Under the pieces are notes generated by a model. That model saw only the letters and a list, made by a program, of their open reading frames with translations, did no database searches and was not told where the DNA came from. The position numbers and the translations under genes were made by a program. Below are positions 1-9,507 of a DNA stretch of 64,000 nucleotides, piece by piece. Position 1 is the first letter of the stretch, and each line of letters begins with the position of its first letter. Source of the DNA: an uncultured Litoreibacter sp. (GTDB lineage: Bacteria > Pseudomonadota > Alphaproteobacteria > Rhodobacterales > Rhodobacteraceae); contig CANNGL010000001.1 of assembly GCA_947504205.1 (NCBI GenBank), positions 744,001 to 808,000 of the forward strand, given 5' to 3'.

Positions 1-177
1 GCCAAGCCGCCTGTGCCCAGCATTTCTGGATAGGATTGTTGAACATGCTGATGGATTGCAGTCCATGTGTCGCGGGTTGCGGCTCTTTCCATTTAGCAAC
101 TCCTCAAAGGGAAGGGCGATCATGACGTCATGAGACGCGATCGACCCAATGGTTGCTAAATACTGATCTCAGAACGT

Positions 178-840
178 TTAATTTTTGGTTTCTTGTCCGC
201 CAAAAAGTCTGGACAAAAGCGACGTCGACAGAAGAGCAACCCCCATCTGGACCACAACAAAGGCCAATACATGATTGGGGTTGATGCCCGCGAATGTATC
301 GGAAAATGCCCGTGCGATCGTGACCGCTGGGTTGGCAAAGCTGGTGGAGGCAGTGAACCAATACGCGCCTGTAATATAAAGAGCCACAAGTATCGGAACT
401 TCGTCCGGGCGATGTCTGATCCCTCCGAAAATCACGAAGAGCAGGCCGAATGTCGCAATAGCTTCTGACACCCATTGGGCGCCGCCTGTGCGCGCTGTGC
501 TCGAGGCCTGGAATACCTCCATCCCAAATTGCACATGGGTCAGCCAGACACCAAGAATCCCGCCCGCAATCTGGCAGCCGATGTATATCAATGCGGCCCG
601 TGTGGTGATTTCTTTACGCAAGAAGAAAGCCAGAGTTACGGCCGGATTGAAATGTGCACCTGAGATCGGTCCCAAAACGGAAATCAAGAAATAAAGTGCA
701 CAACCTGTTGCGATCGCGTTGGCGAGTAGAGCAATGGCAACATTCCCATCCGACAGAGCTTCTCCCATGATGCCGGAGCCCACTACTGCAACCAGAAGCA
801 ATCCGGTGCCCAGTGCCTCCGCAACATATTTCTGGATCAT
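178..840 (-). CDS. MIP/aquaporin family channel (AqpS-like, arsenic-associated context)
   Basis: Two NPA boxes (HFNPAVT, SFANPAVT), six-TM hydrophobic pattern; overlaps the arsC-like gene by 4 nt. Confidence 0.88.
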   Translation of the reverse strand: MIQKYVAEALGTGLLLVAVVGSGIMGEALSDGNVAIALLANAIATGCALYFLISVLGPISGAHFNPAVTLAFFLRKEITTRAALIYIGCQIAGGILGVWLTHVQFGMEVFQASSTARTGGAQWVSEAIATFGLLFVIFGGIRHRPDEVPILVALYITGAYWFTASTSFANPAVTIARAFSDTFAGINPNHVLAFVVVQMGVALLSTSLLSRLFGGQETKN

Positions 841-1283
841 GAAAGTCGTCCGATATCCATAAGAACTGCTCGGTCAGTTTTATCTTTCAGAGCTGCGAAC
901 GCAATCACACGACTTTGAAGAGTTTGAAACGCGTTTTCAAATGCGAGGGGTTCATCTTCGACCCCGGCGGGGTCGTCAACGCCCCAATGCACCTGCATGG
1001 GGCCGCCTAGCCAGATTGGACAGGTTTCACCGGCGGCCGAGGCGCAGACCGTGATAACCAAATCAAGAGTGGGCGCGGCGGGACCAGAGAACTCATCCCA
1101 GCTTTTGGATCTCGGATTTTCCAGCTCTATGCCATGGCGTAGTAGCGTCCTGATGGCGACCGGATTTACCTGTCCAACGGGATGAGACCCCGCCGAGAAA
1201 CTTGTGAAGCCGTGGTGACCAAGCAATCCCTCCAACAATATCGATCGCGCGGAATTCCCCGTGCACAGCGCCAGTATTCTCAT
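837..1283 (-). CDS. arsC: Arsenate reductase / low-molecular-weight protein tyrosine phosphatase family
   Basis: N-terminal Cx5R P-loop (ALCTGNSARS); adjacent aquaporin. Confidence 0.82.
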   Translation of the reverse strand: MRILALCTGNSARSILLEGLLGHHGFTSFSAGSHPVGQVNPVAIRTLLRHGIELENPRSKSWDEFSGPAAPTLDLVITVCASAAGETCPIWLGGPMQVHWGVDDPAGVEDEPLAFENAFQTLQSRVIAFAALKDKTDRAVLMDIGRLS

Positions 1284-1362
1284 TGATGTACCCGTTGCCT
1301 GTTCTTCTTTAGGGTTTAAGAATATCCTGTAACATCCGTTTGACGCCTAACACAGATTACTT

Positions 1363-2415
1363 TCAGTCAAACATCGCCTTGAGATCAACCGAGTTGCGCT
1401 CATTCAGATCGTCCCAATGATCGCTCAGAAACTCACCTGCTGCGCGGCGGCCTGCTTGTTTCAGTTCACCCAAAACATACGGCGTGGGAATGAGCTTGGT
1501 CGCCACTGAAAGCTGCGTCATCAGATCATCATCCGCTATCATGTGGATAATCGGCTCTTTCATGACATCGTCGCTCATGCGCTTGCTTGCAATCAGACGC
1601 TGCACAAAGTGGATTGCGCGAAGTTCTCGCAGCATCGATCCGTTGAAGCTAATTTCATTTATACGGTTCTGGATGGCCTGAGGTGTTCGCGGAACCTCCT
1701 CGCGGTAGAGCGGATTGATGTTCACGATCACGATGTCGCGCGGCAAATGTTGCTCGAAAAGCGGGAAAAGCGCCGGGTTTCCCATATACCCACCGTCCCA
1801 GTAGGCCTCGAGGGCACCAGTTTTTGGGTCTTCGATCTCAACGGCCTGGAACAAGGTGGGCAGGCACCCAGACGCCAAGATCGCGTCGGTTGAGATATCG
1901 CCCTTCGAAAATATCCGGATGCGACCGGAGCGGACATTGGTTGCGCAGATACTCAGATCAGGCCCATCGATGGCGCAGACTTTGTCGAACGCGAATTGCT
2001 GCACGATGGGGCGCAGGGGATTGCTGTAAAGCATACCGAATGAATAGGGGCTTGCGAGCCGGCTTAGTGCATCGAGCCCCTGGTAGAAGGGCGACATCTC
2101 GAGTGCCTGACTGACCGCTTGGGGTGACAAACCCAGCATCCAGCCCTCGAGCATGTTATCGTCAGTGGCGCCTATTTCGGACCAGAGCCAGTCCAGCTTG
2201 TCCTTTGCACCCTGTCGACCGCCCTCGAGCAAGCCGGATTTTAGAGCAGCCCCATTCAGTGCGCCCGCTGACGTGCCAGAAATCCCGGTAATATCTAGCC
2301 GCTCTTCTTCCAACAGACGGTCAAGAACACCCCACGTGTAAGCGCCATGTGCTCCACCGCCCTGAAGGGCCAGATTTATAGACTTGCGCTTAGCCACGCG
2401 ACGTCGCGGCCTCAT
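1363..2415 (-). CDS. Patatin-like phospholipase family protein (start may be GTG at 2397)
   Basis: LALQGGGAHGAYTWG oxyanion motif, GISGTSAGA nucleophile elbow (GxSxG), DGG motif (WDGGYMGN). Confidence 0.9.
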   Translation of the reverse strand: MRPRRRVAKRKSINLALQGGGAHGAYTWGVLDRLLEEERLDITGISGTSAGALNGAALKSGLLEGGRQGAKDKLDWLWSEIGATDDNMLEGWMLGLSPQAVSQALEMSPFYQGLDALSRLASPYSFGMLYSNPLRPIVQQFAFDKVCAIDGPDLSICATNVRSGRIRIFSKGDISTDAILASGCLPTLFQAVEIEDPKTGALEAYWDGGYMGNPALFPLFEQHLPRDIVIVNINPLYREEVPRTPQAIQNRINEISFNGSMLRELRAIHFVQRLIASKRMSDDVMKEPIIHMIADDDLMTQLSVATKLIPTPYVLGELKQAGRRAAGEFLSDHWDDLNERNSVDLKAMFD

Positions 2416-2728
2416 AGGCGGCCATCATATCCTCTAAAGGTATCCCGTTGACGCTCATGCCAGTAACGTTGGCATTGGTAATTGCCAAGCCCTTTAGGTT
2501 CGCGTTGTTGATGGAGGCGTTGGAGAGGTTCACATTTTCAAAACGTGCATCGGTCAGGTTGGCATCGTCAAAGACCAAGGCGACGGCACTCACGTCACGA
2601 AAGACCGCGCTGGTCAGGTGCGAGTCACTGATCTCGACGCCTTTAAGGCTCACTCGCCTAAACTGCGACCCGCACAAATACATGTTGTCGATGTTGAGCT
2701 TGTCTCTGCCAGCCTCTTGCGCACTCAT
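2390..2728 (-). CDS. Pentapeptide-repeat protein
   Basis: A(N/D)LxxxxFxN-type repeats (DDANLTDARFENVNLSNASINNANLKGLAITNANV); start codon overlaps the bdhA stop (ATGA). Confidence 0.8.
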   Translation of the reverse strand: MSAQEAGRDKLNIDNMYLCGSQFRRVSLKGVEISDSHLTSAVFRDVSAVALVFDDANLTDARFENVNLSNASINNANLKGLAITNANVTGMSVNGIPLEDMMAAYEAATSRG

Positions 2729-3510
2729 AGCGCTGTCCATCCACCGTCAACGCTTATGGTTGTTCCGGTAATCTGTTCAGCCGCGCTGGAGCATAGAAAA
2801 GCCGCAACGCCACCTAATTGTTCTGTCGTCGCAAACTCTTTCGAAGGCTGACGTTCGAGAATGACCTTCTGCGTCACTTCTTCCTCGGTCATGTCGTATT
2901 TCTTTGCGGTGTCGGGGATTTGAGCTTCGACCAGTGGTGTTAACACATAGCCTGGGCAAATCGCATTCGCTGTAATTGGCTCTTGAGCGGTCTCAAGCGC
3001 CACAACCTTCGTCATACCAACGACGCCGTGCTTGGCCGTCACATAGGCCGATTTGTAAGGGGAGGCCGTTAAACCGTGGGCCGAGGCGATGTTGATCACG
3101 CGCCCCCAGCCTGCTTTACGCATGAGGGGCAGGGCGGTCGCCGTGGTATGAAAGACTGAAGACAGCATAATCGCGATAATCGCATCCCATTTCTCTACCG
3201 GAAATTCATCAATAGGGGCGACGTGTTGAATGCCCGCATTGTTGACAAGGACGTCTACCCCACCCAACGCGTCAGAGGCTTGTTCCACCAGAGCCCGCGC
3301 CTCTGCACCTTTTGACAGGTCCGCCTTGATATAATTTGCCTTCACTGAATGCGCCTCGGCGATCTCTCGCGCCAAAGCATGATCTTCATCGCGGTCAGTA
3401 TACGAGTTCAAGACAACATTCGCGCCAGCCTTGGCGAGCTCTTTGGCAATCCCCAAGCCAATGCCTGAGTTTGAGCCGGTGATAACGGCAGACTTCCCTT
3501 TGAGTGACAT
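2725..3510 (-). CDS. bdhA: 3-hydroxybutyrate dehydrogenase (SDR)
   Basis: MSLKGKSAVITGSNSGIGLGIA Rossmann motif, NNAG, Y-x3-K (YKSAYVTAKHG), C-terminal ITGTTISVDGGWTA; start set at 3510. Confidence 0.9.
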   Translation of the reverse strand: MSLKGKSAVITGSNSGIGLGIAKELAKAGANVVLNSYTDRDEDHALAREIAEAHSVKANYIKADLSKGAEARALVEQASDALGGVDVLVNNAGIQHVAPIDEFPVEKWDAIIAIMLSSVFHTTATALPLMRKAGWGRVINIASAHGLTASPYKSAYVTAKHGVVGMTKVVALETAQEPITANAICPGYVLTPLVEAQIPDTAKKYDMTEEEVTQKVILERQPSKEFATTEQLGGVAAFLCSSAAEQITGTTISVDGGWTAL

Positions 3511-3623
3511 GCTCTGACCTTTCTCGATCTTGTGATTGGCATGACTATGCTGCAAGTGCAGAAAATGGTCCAGACACAGCCGCGTCAACGCCAAGTCCCA
3601 AAGGCTCTTTCGGCGTTCAGGTC

Positions 3624-3652
3624 AAAAAAAACGCCAGCACAAGGCTGGCGTT
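3624..3652 (-). terminator. Rho-independent terminator on the minus strand
   Basis: Perfect 9-bp stem AACGCCAGC/GCTGGCGTT, 5-nt loop, followed on the minus strand by eight T. Confidence 0.85.
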
Positions 3653-3699
3653 AAGTTATTGAGGCAGGTTTCATACAGGCAAGAAACCTATCGAGCAGT
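3624..3699 (-). ncRNA. Candidate small RNA or attenuated 5' leader of bdhA
   Basis: Minus-strand promoter-like TTGGCT-N17-TATAAA just upstream, hairpin AGGTTTC/GAAACCT (3666-3689), then a strong intrinsic terminator; no supported ORF inside. Confidence 0.6.
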
Positions 3700-3705
3700 A
3701 CGATC

Positions 3706-3734
3706 TTTATAAGCAATGGTTTGCTCTGAGCCAA
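3706..3734 (-). promoter_or_regulatory. Putative sigma70-type promoter (minus strand)
   Basis: -35 TTGGCT (3729-3734), 17-bp spacer, -10 TATAAA (3706-3711). Confidence 0.6.
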
Positions 3735-3813
3735 GCTAAAAGTTTGAAAAGGTTGAGAACCCTCTCTAGGCTGCGGATCAATAAGAACAGGCAGATCGAG
3801 GATTGTTGCTGAA

Positions 3814-5625
3814 ATGAAACCGAATTATTTCCGGGCGGCAAGCATAATTGCTGGTCTCGCGGCTTTGATGTTGGGAACCACAGCGAGCGCTGAGCCAAAA
3901 CATGGCATAGCTATGTATGGTGAGCCTGCATTGCCACCGGATTTTGTGTCTCTGCCATACGTCAACACCGATGCGCCCACTGGCGGGCGAATTGTTCAAG
4001 GGGAGGTCGGCAGCTTTGATTCACTTAACCCGCATATCCGAAAAGGCCGCGTTCCATGGCAGCTGCGGTTTTTGGCATTCGAAAGCCTGATGGGTCGTTC
4101 TTGGGACGAACCTTTCACGCTATATGGCCTGTTGGCCGAATCGATTGAGGTGGGGGAGGACGGAAGCTGGGTCGAATTTACGCTCAATCCATCGGCGCGA
4201 TTCTCGGACGGATCACCAGTGACGACCGAGGACGTTCTTTGGTCCTTCGAGACCTTGGGCACTCAAGGCCACGGACGGTACGAAGCCACATGGTCCAAGA
4301 TCAAATCATCCACTTCACCATCCGATGGCACGGTTCGGTTTGAGTTCAACGAACAAAATCGCGAATTGGCTCTGATCATGGGCCTTCGCCCAATCCTGAA
4401 AAAAGCCCAGTGGGACGGAAAGGATTTCGCGCAAAGCGGGTTGGACACGATCCCAATTTCGTCAGCGCCCTATGTGATCGATGACTTTCAGGCCGGGCGC
4501 TTTGTTTCGCTCAAACGCAATGCCGACTACTGGGGCAGGGACATCCCGTTTCGGCGCGGCACCAACAATCTCGATGAAATCCGGATGGAGTTCTACGGTG
4601 ATTCAACAGCCATGTTTGAGGCGTTCAAGGCGGGTGTGCTGAACACCATGCGTGAGACCAATGCCGCCAAGTGGCAAATCCAATACGATTTTCCGCGCAT
4701 CGCCAATGGTAGCTTTGTGAAATCCATCATTCCGCATGAACGCCCGTCGGGTATGACGGGCTTCGTTATGAACACGCGAAATCCCATCTTCAAGGATTGG
4801 CGGGTGCGTCAGGCGATGATCCAAGCCTTCAACTTCGAGTTCATCAATGAACGTTTGAATGCAGGCGCTCTGCCGCGCATCACTTCATATTTCTCCAACT
4901 CACGACTGGGAATGAAGGACGGGAAAGCGACCGGACGGGTTGCCGAATTTCTTGAACCATTCACCGAGGATCTGCTGCCAGGAACACTGGACGGCTATGC
5001 GCTGCCGGCATCAGATGGTTCAGAGCGGAATCGCAAGGGCATCCGCGAAGCGATACGCCTGTTTGAAGAGGCAGGTTGGACAGTCAAAGACGGTGTGATG
5101 ACCAATGAAGATGGCACGCCATTTGTTTTTGAGATCGTGTTACAAAATGGCAGTTCTGAAAACACGGCCATCATCAACATCTACACTCAGGCATTGGAAC
5201 GGTTGGGTATTTTCCCCTCGGTATCGAGCATGGATTCCGCTCAGTTCCGCGAGCGTATGACCAACTACGATTTCGACATGACATATGAGCGTTGGGGACT
5301 GTCCTTAAGCCCGGGCAATGAACAAACGCGCTATTGGGGATCTGAGGGTGTCAAGAATCCGGGCAGCCGCAACCTGATGGGCATGGAAAGCCCCGCCGCA
5401 GAAGAGATGATACGGCGAATGTTGAATTCCGAAAATCAGGACGACTATGTCGCGGCGGTTCAAGCCTTGGATCGTATATTGACTGCGGGTCGCTACGTGA
5501 TCCCAATCTGGTACTCAGACGAATCCTATCTGGCGCATGACAAACGGCTCAAATACCCGGATGTGATCCCAGCCTACGGAGACTGGATCGGGTTTCAACC
5601 CGATGTCTGGTGGTGGGAACAATAA
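3814..5625 (+). CDS. ABC transporter extracellular solute-binding protein family 5 (oligopeptide / YejA-like)
   Basis: Signal peptide, HGIAMYGEPALPPDFVSLPYVNTDAP, long SBP_bac_5 architecture. Confidence 0.88.
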   Translation: MKPNYFRAASIIAGLAALMLGTTASAEPKHGIAMYGEPALPPDFVSLPYVNTDAPTGGRIVQGEVGSFDSLNPHIRKGRVPWQLRFLAFESLMGRSWDEPFTLYGLLAESIEVGEDGSWVEFTLNPSARFSDGSPVTTEDVLWSFETLGTQGHGRYEATWSKIKSSTSPSDGTVRFEFNEQNRELALIMGLRPILKKAQWDGKDFAQSGLDTIPISSAPYVIDDFQAGRFVSLKRNADYWGRDIPFRRGTNNLDEIRMEFYGDSTAMFEAFKAGVLNTMRETNAAKWQIQYDFPRIANGSFVKSIIPHERPSGMTGFVMNTRNPIFKDWRVRQAMIQAFNFEFINERLNAGALPRITSYFSNSRLGMKDGKATGRVAEFLEPFTEDLLPGTLDGYALPASDGSERNRKGIREAIRLFEEAGWTVKDGVMTNEDGTPFVFEIVLQNGSSENTAIINIYTQALERLGIFPSVSSMDSAQFRERMTNYDFDMTYERWGLSLSPGNEQTRYWGSEGVKNPGSRNLMGMESPAAEEMIRRMLNSENQDDYVAAVQALDRILTAGRYVIPIWYSDESYLAHDKRLKYPDVIPAYGDWIGFQPDVWWWEQ

Positions 5626-6161
5626 CCCCGCTTTTTCAGCAGGCGTTGCCAGAGCATTGGCAACAGATGCCCGAGCAATGGCGTGCCGTGCATGCTTTCA
5701 CTGGTTGTCAAACGCTCACGGGCGTCGCGCGGGTTGATCGTGGGCATTCGGTCCTCTCCCGGATCATTGGTTACGTTTTCAGGTTTCCGGCAGCTTCAGA
5801 CACGGTGCCCGTCTCCGTAGAGATGTGCCAAACCGATGACGGCGAGCTCTGGGTGCGGAATTTTGGACAATCGCAGTTTCGATCCAAGCTGACCTATGCG
5901 GGAAATGGTCGTCTCTATGAACGCTTCGGGACATTCAAATTCGAACTTTCTCTTCCGGTTCAGAATAGCGAGATGGCCATGCCGGTCGCGCGCGGCTGGT
6001 TTCTGGGCATACCCCTGCCCAAGTGGATATTGCCTGAATCCGAGACGCGCGAATATGTCGAAGAGTCACGTTTCAGGTTTGATGTGCGACTGTCTGCGCC
6101 ACTCGCAGGATTTATCGTGCATTATCAGGGATGGCTCGAGATCGAGGATCAGCCGCATTAG
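5610..6161 (+). CDS. DUF4166 domain-containing protein
   Basis: Resembles DUF4166 proteins (LPEHWQQMPEQWRAVH...); overlaps the upstream CDS by 16 nt. Confidence 0.7.
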   Translation: MVGTITPLFQQALPEHWQQMPEQWRAVHAFTGCQTLTGVARVDRGHSVLSRIIGYVFRFPAASDTVPVSVEMCQTDDGELWVRNFGQSQFRSKLTYAGNGRLYERFGTFKFELSLPVQNSEMAMPVARGWFLGIPLPKWILPESETREYVEESRFRFDVRLSAPLAGFIVHYQGWLEIEDQPH

Positions 6162-6175
6162 CGGGTCGCCCGGTT

Positions 6176-6907
6176 CTACTGCGCCGCGAGCGCGGGCTTT
6201 TCGCTGACGTCTTTTCCGTTCGGATAAACAAGCCCAGCCGAAATAACCAGTTTCGCCGCGTCTTCTACGCTCATGTCTAGTTCGACAATGTCACTTTTTG
6301 GCACGAACAACAGAAAGCCCGAGGTCGGGTTGGGCGTGGTCGGCAAGAACACAGAGACCTTCTGTTCCTCAACAGGTATGCCGGATGCTATTTCGCCCTT
6401 TGCTTCGGTCGAGATGAAGGCGATCGCCCAAAGGCCTCTGCGCGGGTATTCAATAAGGCAGGCCTTGTCGAAAGAGGTTTCACGCTGCGAGAACACTGTT
6501 TCTGCGATCTGTTTGGCGCCGTTGTAGATCGAGCGGACAACCGGCATCCGGTCAACAACGCTTTCGGCCCAACGCAGGAAGGAGCGCCCCAGTATACCCT
6601 TTGCCATCCAGCCCACGAGAACGGTGAAGAGCAGGAATATGATCACGCCCACGCCGCGAACGTTCACTTTGACAGGCTCTTCGGGATATCCAAGCGCCCA
6701 GTTTACCAACGCCTCAGGCTGATAGGCATTGGGCACGAATGGCCAAACCCAGCTATCGATCCAGCCAACAACGGTCCAGATCAACCATGCCGTCAATCCG
6801 ATCGGAGCCACAACAATAAGTCCTGCCAGAAAGTTGCCGCGAATGCGGGCAATCAGGCCGGGCTTCTTGGGCCGCTTGGCAAGCTCGTCTTGTTCGTTCT
6901 CAAACAT
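6176..6907 (-). CDS. DUF502 family membrane protein
   Basis: Two N-terminal TM segments followed by VPVVRSIYNGAKQIAETVF and FVPKSDIVELDMSVEDAAKLVISAG motifs. Confidence 0.87.
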   Translation of the reverse strand: MFENEQDELAKRPKKPGLIARIRGNFLAGLIVVAPIGLTAWLIWTVVGWIDSWVWPFVPNAYQPEALVNWALGYPEEPVKVNVRGVGVIIFLLFTVLVGWMAKGILGRSFLRWAESVVDRMPVVRSIYNGAKQIAETVFSQRETSFDKACLIEYPRRGLWAIAFISTEAKGEIASGIPVEEQKVSVFLPTTPNPTSGFLLFVPKSDIVELDMSVEDAAKLVISAGLVYPNGKDVSEKPALAAQ

Positions 6908-6992
6908 GTTGGCAATCGTGTAAAACCGTTAGCACCTCGAATGTAGGCACTCGGCGACTAACGCACAAGCGAAGCCGGGGTTCCAGTGGTAT

Positions 6993-7913
6993 TCAACGGC
7001 GCATCTTGTTCAATTCACCAGCGATCTGACTAGCCAGACGCGCGTTATTGAGCACGAGGGTAATATTGGCTTCCAGAGATTTGCCCTCCGTCAGCTCAAA
7101 AATACGTTGCAATAAGAATGGCGTTACCTCCTTACCGGTGATGCCGACCTCATCGGCCTCGAGCTGAGCCTTGGCGATGGTTGGGCTAAGTTCTTCAGCT
7201 GGAATCTCATGATCCAACGGAATTGGATTGGCCACCAATTGCCCTCCAGGCAGCTTAAGTGCTGCGCGCATGCGATGGGCCGCGGCGATTTCGGTGGCGC
7301 TATCAACCTGCAACGGGGACTTGATCCCAGACGATCGAGACCAAAAAGCTGGAAACTCTGCCTGCCCGAAGGCCAATACCGGGACACCATGGGTTTCGAG
7401 CACTTCTAACGTCTTGGGTATGTCGAGAATGGCCTTCGCACCTGCGGCAACCACTGTGACTGGGGTTTGGGCGAGTTCCAACAGATCAGCCGATATGTCA
7501 AAGCTGGTCTCTGCACCTTTATGAACGCCACCGATGCCGCCGGTTGCGAATACCTCAATGTCAGCTTGCGATGCTGCGATCATGGTGGCTGCGACAGTCG
7601 TTGCGCCCGTGCCATTTTGAGCCAGGCAAACGGCCAAATCGGCGCGCGAAAGCTTGGCCACATCTTTGGCCTGCGCCAATTGCTCAAGCTGCTCGTCGGT
7701 CAAGCCAATGTGAAGAACACCGTCCAAAACAGCAATCGTTGCCGGAACCGCTCCTCCATTTCTAACTGTTGCTTCAACGCGTTTAGCCATTTTCACGTTC
7801 TCTGGCCACGGCATTCCGTGGGTGATGATCGTGCTTTCCAAAGCGACGACCGGCTGACCGGAGGCTTGCGCCTGCGACACCTCCGGGGAGCGCGACAAGG
7901 GTAGGGGGGTCAT
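6993..7913 (-). CDS. psuG: Pseudouridine-5'-phosphate glycosidase
   Basis: ALESTIITHGMPWPENV, GATTVAATM, FATGGIGGVHKGAE motifs; adjacent PfkB kinase. Confidence 0.93.
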   Translation of the reverse strand: MTPLPLSRSPEVSQAQASGQPVVALESTIITHGMPWPENVKMAKRVEATVRNGGAVPATIAVLDGVLHIGLTDEQLEQLAQAKDVAKLSRADLAVCLAQNGTGATTVAATMIAASQADIEVFATGGIGGVHKGAETSFDISADLLELAQTPVTVVAAGAKAILDIPKTLEVLETHGVPVLAFGQAEFPAFWSRSSGIKSPLQVDSATEIAAAHRMRAALKLPGGQLVANPIPLDHEIPAEELSPTIAKAQLEADEVGITGKEVTPFLLQRIFELTEGKSLEANITLVLNNARLASQIAGELNKMRR

Positions 7914-8791
7914 CCGTAGGTTTCTCCTGAGACATAGGTCGCCGCCGCGTTGAGCGCCTTATCAAGCGCATTGGACGGCTCTGCGCCCTCGGCTTCGGCA
8001 GCAATGTGGGCGGCCATGAATGTGTCGCCTGCGCCCGTAACACGCGTGACCATCACCTCCGGCGGCGTTCGTTCGATGACCATGTCATCTGCGGCGAAAG
8101 TTGCAGGCCGGGATCCATCGGTGACCAAAACGCGACCGACACCGCGCCGCGCGAGTTGCGTGGCAGCTTCTTGCGATGTCTCGGGTTGCGAGTGAAGAAG
8201 CAGGCCCGCTTCTTCGAGGTTCACATAGAGCGTGGTCGACGGATGCTCCAGAAATGGCGTGAGACGCTCCGCTTTCCCGGGAGATGCTGGCGCCAGTCGA
8301 AGATCGGCTGCGGCGAAACTTGCAGACCTCGCAATATCGCTCAGCAGGGATACTGTCAGATTGCCATCGATAGCGATCATGCCCGTCCAGCCCTTCAATG
8401 CGCCCTCCAGCAGGGGCCTTAGAATTTTGTCACCCGCGGCCTCAAGTGAATGGGCGTCTGCAATGGCAGCGATCAGTCCGTTGCCGCCCTCAATCGCCAT
8501 GTAGCGATCGGTTGGCAAATCATCGGAGCGATAGACATGTGTCGTCAGCGTACCGAGACGCCCACATGCGCGCATCAACTCTTCGCCCTCATCGTCGCGC
8601 CCGATAGCCGTCAGCAGCGCCGGTGTCATACCATAGGCTTTCAGCGCCATTGCGATATTCATCGCCACGCCACCGGGCAGCCGTGTAACGCGGCCAGGTA
8701 CGTCGGAGCCGACCCGCATATGGGCATTGGCTCGGCCAATGATGTCCCAAAGTACGGACCCTATACACAAGATGTCAGGCTGTTTGTTCAT
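7910..8791 (-). CDS. psuK: PfkB-family carbohydrate kinase, probable pseudouridine kinase
   Basis: PfkB signature VTGAGDTFMAAHIA, GGVAMNIAMAL; 4-nt overlap with psuG. Confidence 0.88.
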   Translation of the reverse strand: MNKQPDILCIGSVLWDIIGRANAHMRVGSDVPGRVTRLPGGVAMNIAMALKAYGMTPALLTAIGRDDEGEELMRACGRLGTLTTHVYRSDDLPTDRYMAIEGGNGLIAAIADAHSLEAAGDKILRPLLEGALKGWTGMIAIDGNLTVSLLSDIARSASFAAADLRLAPASPGKAERLTPFLEHPSTTLYVNLEEAGLLLHSQPETSQEAATQLARRGVGRVLVTDGSRPATFAADDMVIERTPPEVMVTRVTGAGDTFMAAHIAAEAEGAEPSNALDKALNAAATYVSGETYG

Positions 8792-8877
8792 GTGCTGCGT
8801 TATGAGCCTGACTGATTGGGGGAGGCAAGTCGTCAGTAGGAGGTAGTTTGACTATTTTCGACATGGCCGGGTAAATA

Positions 8878-9504
8878 TCATCTCAAGGCAGGGTCAAAGA
8901 GTAACTTGAGATGAGAGCGGTATACCAAAACTTGGTCCGATAGTGGTTTGGATGAGTTCAGCACCCGCGAGAAGACAATACCGCCGTCGATATGAGCGCA
9001 AAGCGCGTCCGCAAGATCATCGAGATCGACTTCAACCGCCGGCGGCCGCATCGCGACCACTTTATCAATCAGGTCCTTAATGCGGGCGCGACGCAGCAGG
9101 ATAGCGTCACGGTTTGCGGCACGCACTTTCGCGTCGAACAGACGGTCGTGATAGCACGATGCCGCAACAAGGCAACCGGGATGACCACCGTCTTGCAATG
9201 TTTCGAAATGTTCAGCGATCAGACGCAGAAGCAAAAGCAACTGATCGAGAGGATCATCGCACATTGCGCTGGTCCGCGAGACTGTATCCATGAAGATCGC
9301 ATGACCCTCTTGAACATAGCGCTGCAACATCGCCCGGGCGAGTTCGGTTTTATCTGAAAAGTGATAGAAGAAGCCGTTCTTCGACAGAGCTGCAGCTTGC
9401 GCAAGCTCAGATATGCTCAACGAGCCAAAGCCGCGCGCCAGCACGGATTCTTCGGCCAAATCGAGAATTCGATCGCGGGTCTCTTCTGAAACCTGTTGGG
9501 GCAT
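8878..9504 (-). CDS. TetR/AcrR family transcriptional regulator
   Basis: N-terminal TetR HTH (ILDLAEESVLARGFGSLSISELAQAAALSKNGFFYHFSDKTELA). Confidence 0.92.
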   Translation of the reverse strand: MPQQVSEETRDRILDLAEESVLARGFGSLSISELAQAAALSKNGFFYHFSDKTELARAMLQRYVQEGHAIFMDTVSRTSAMCDDPLDQLLLLLRLIAEHFETLQDGGHPGCLVAASCYHDRLFDAKVRAANRDAILLRRARIKDLIDKVVAMRPPAVEVDLDDLADALCAHIDGGIVFSRVLNSSKPLSDQVLVYRSHLKLLFDPALR

Positions 9505-9507
9505 GGG

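Noticed and set aside
3707-3898. Short minus-strand ORFs (63 and 73 aa) upstream of the candidate sRNA terminator
   Set aside because: They overlap the + strand signal-peptide gene at 3814 and lack protein-like character, so they do not explain the terminator at 3624-3652.
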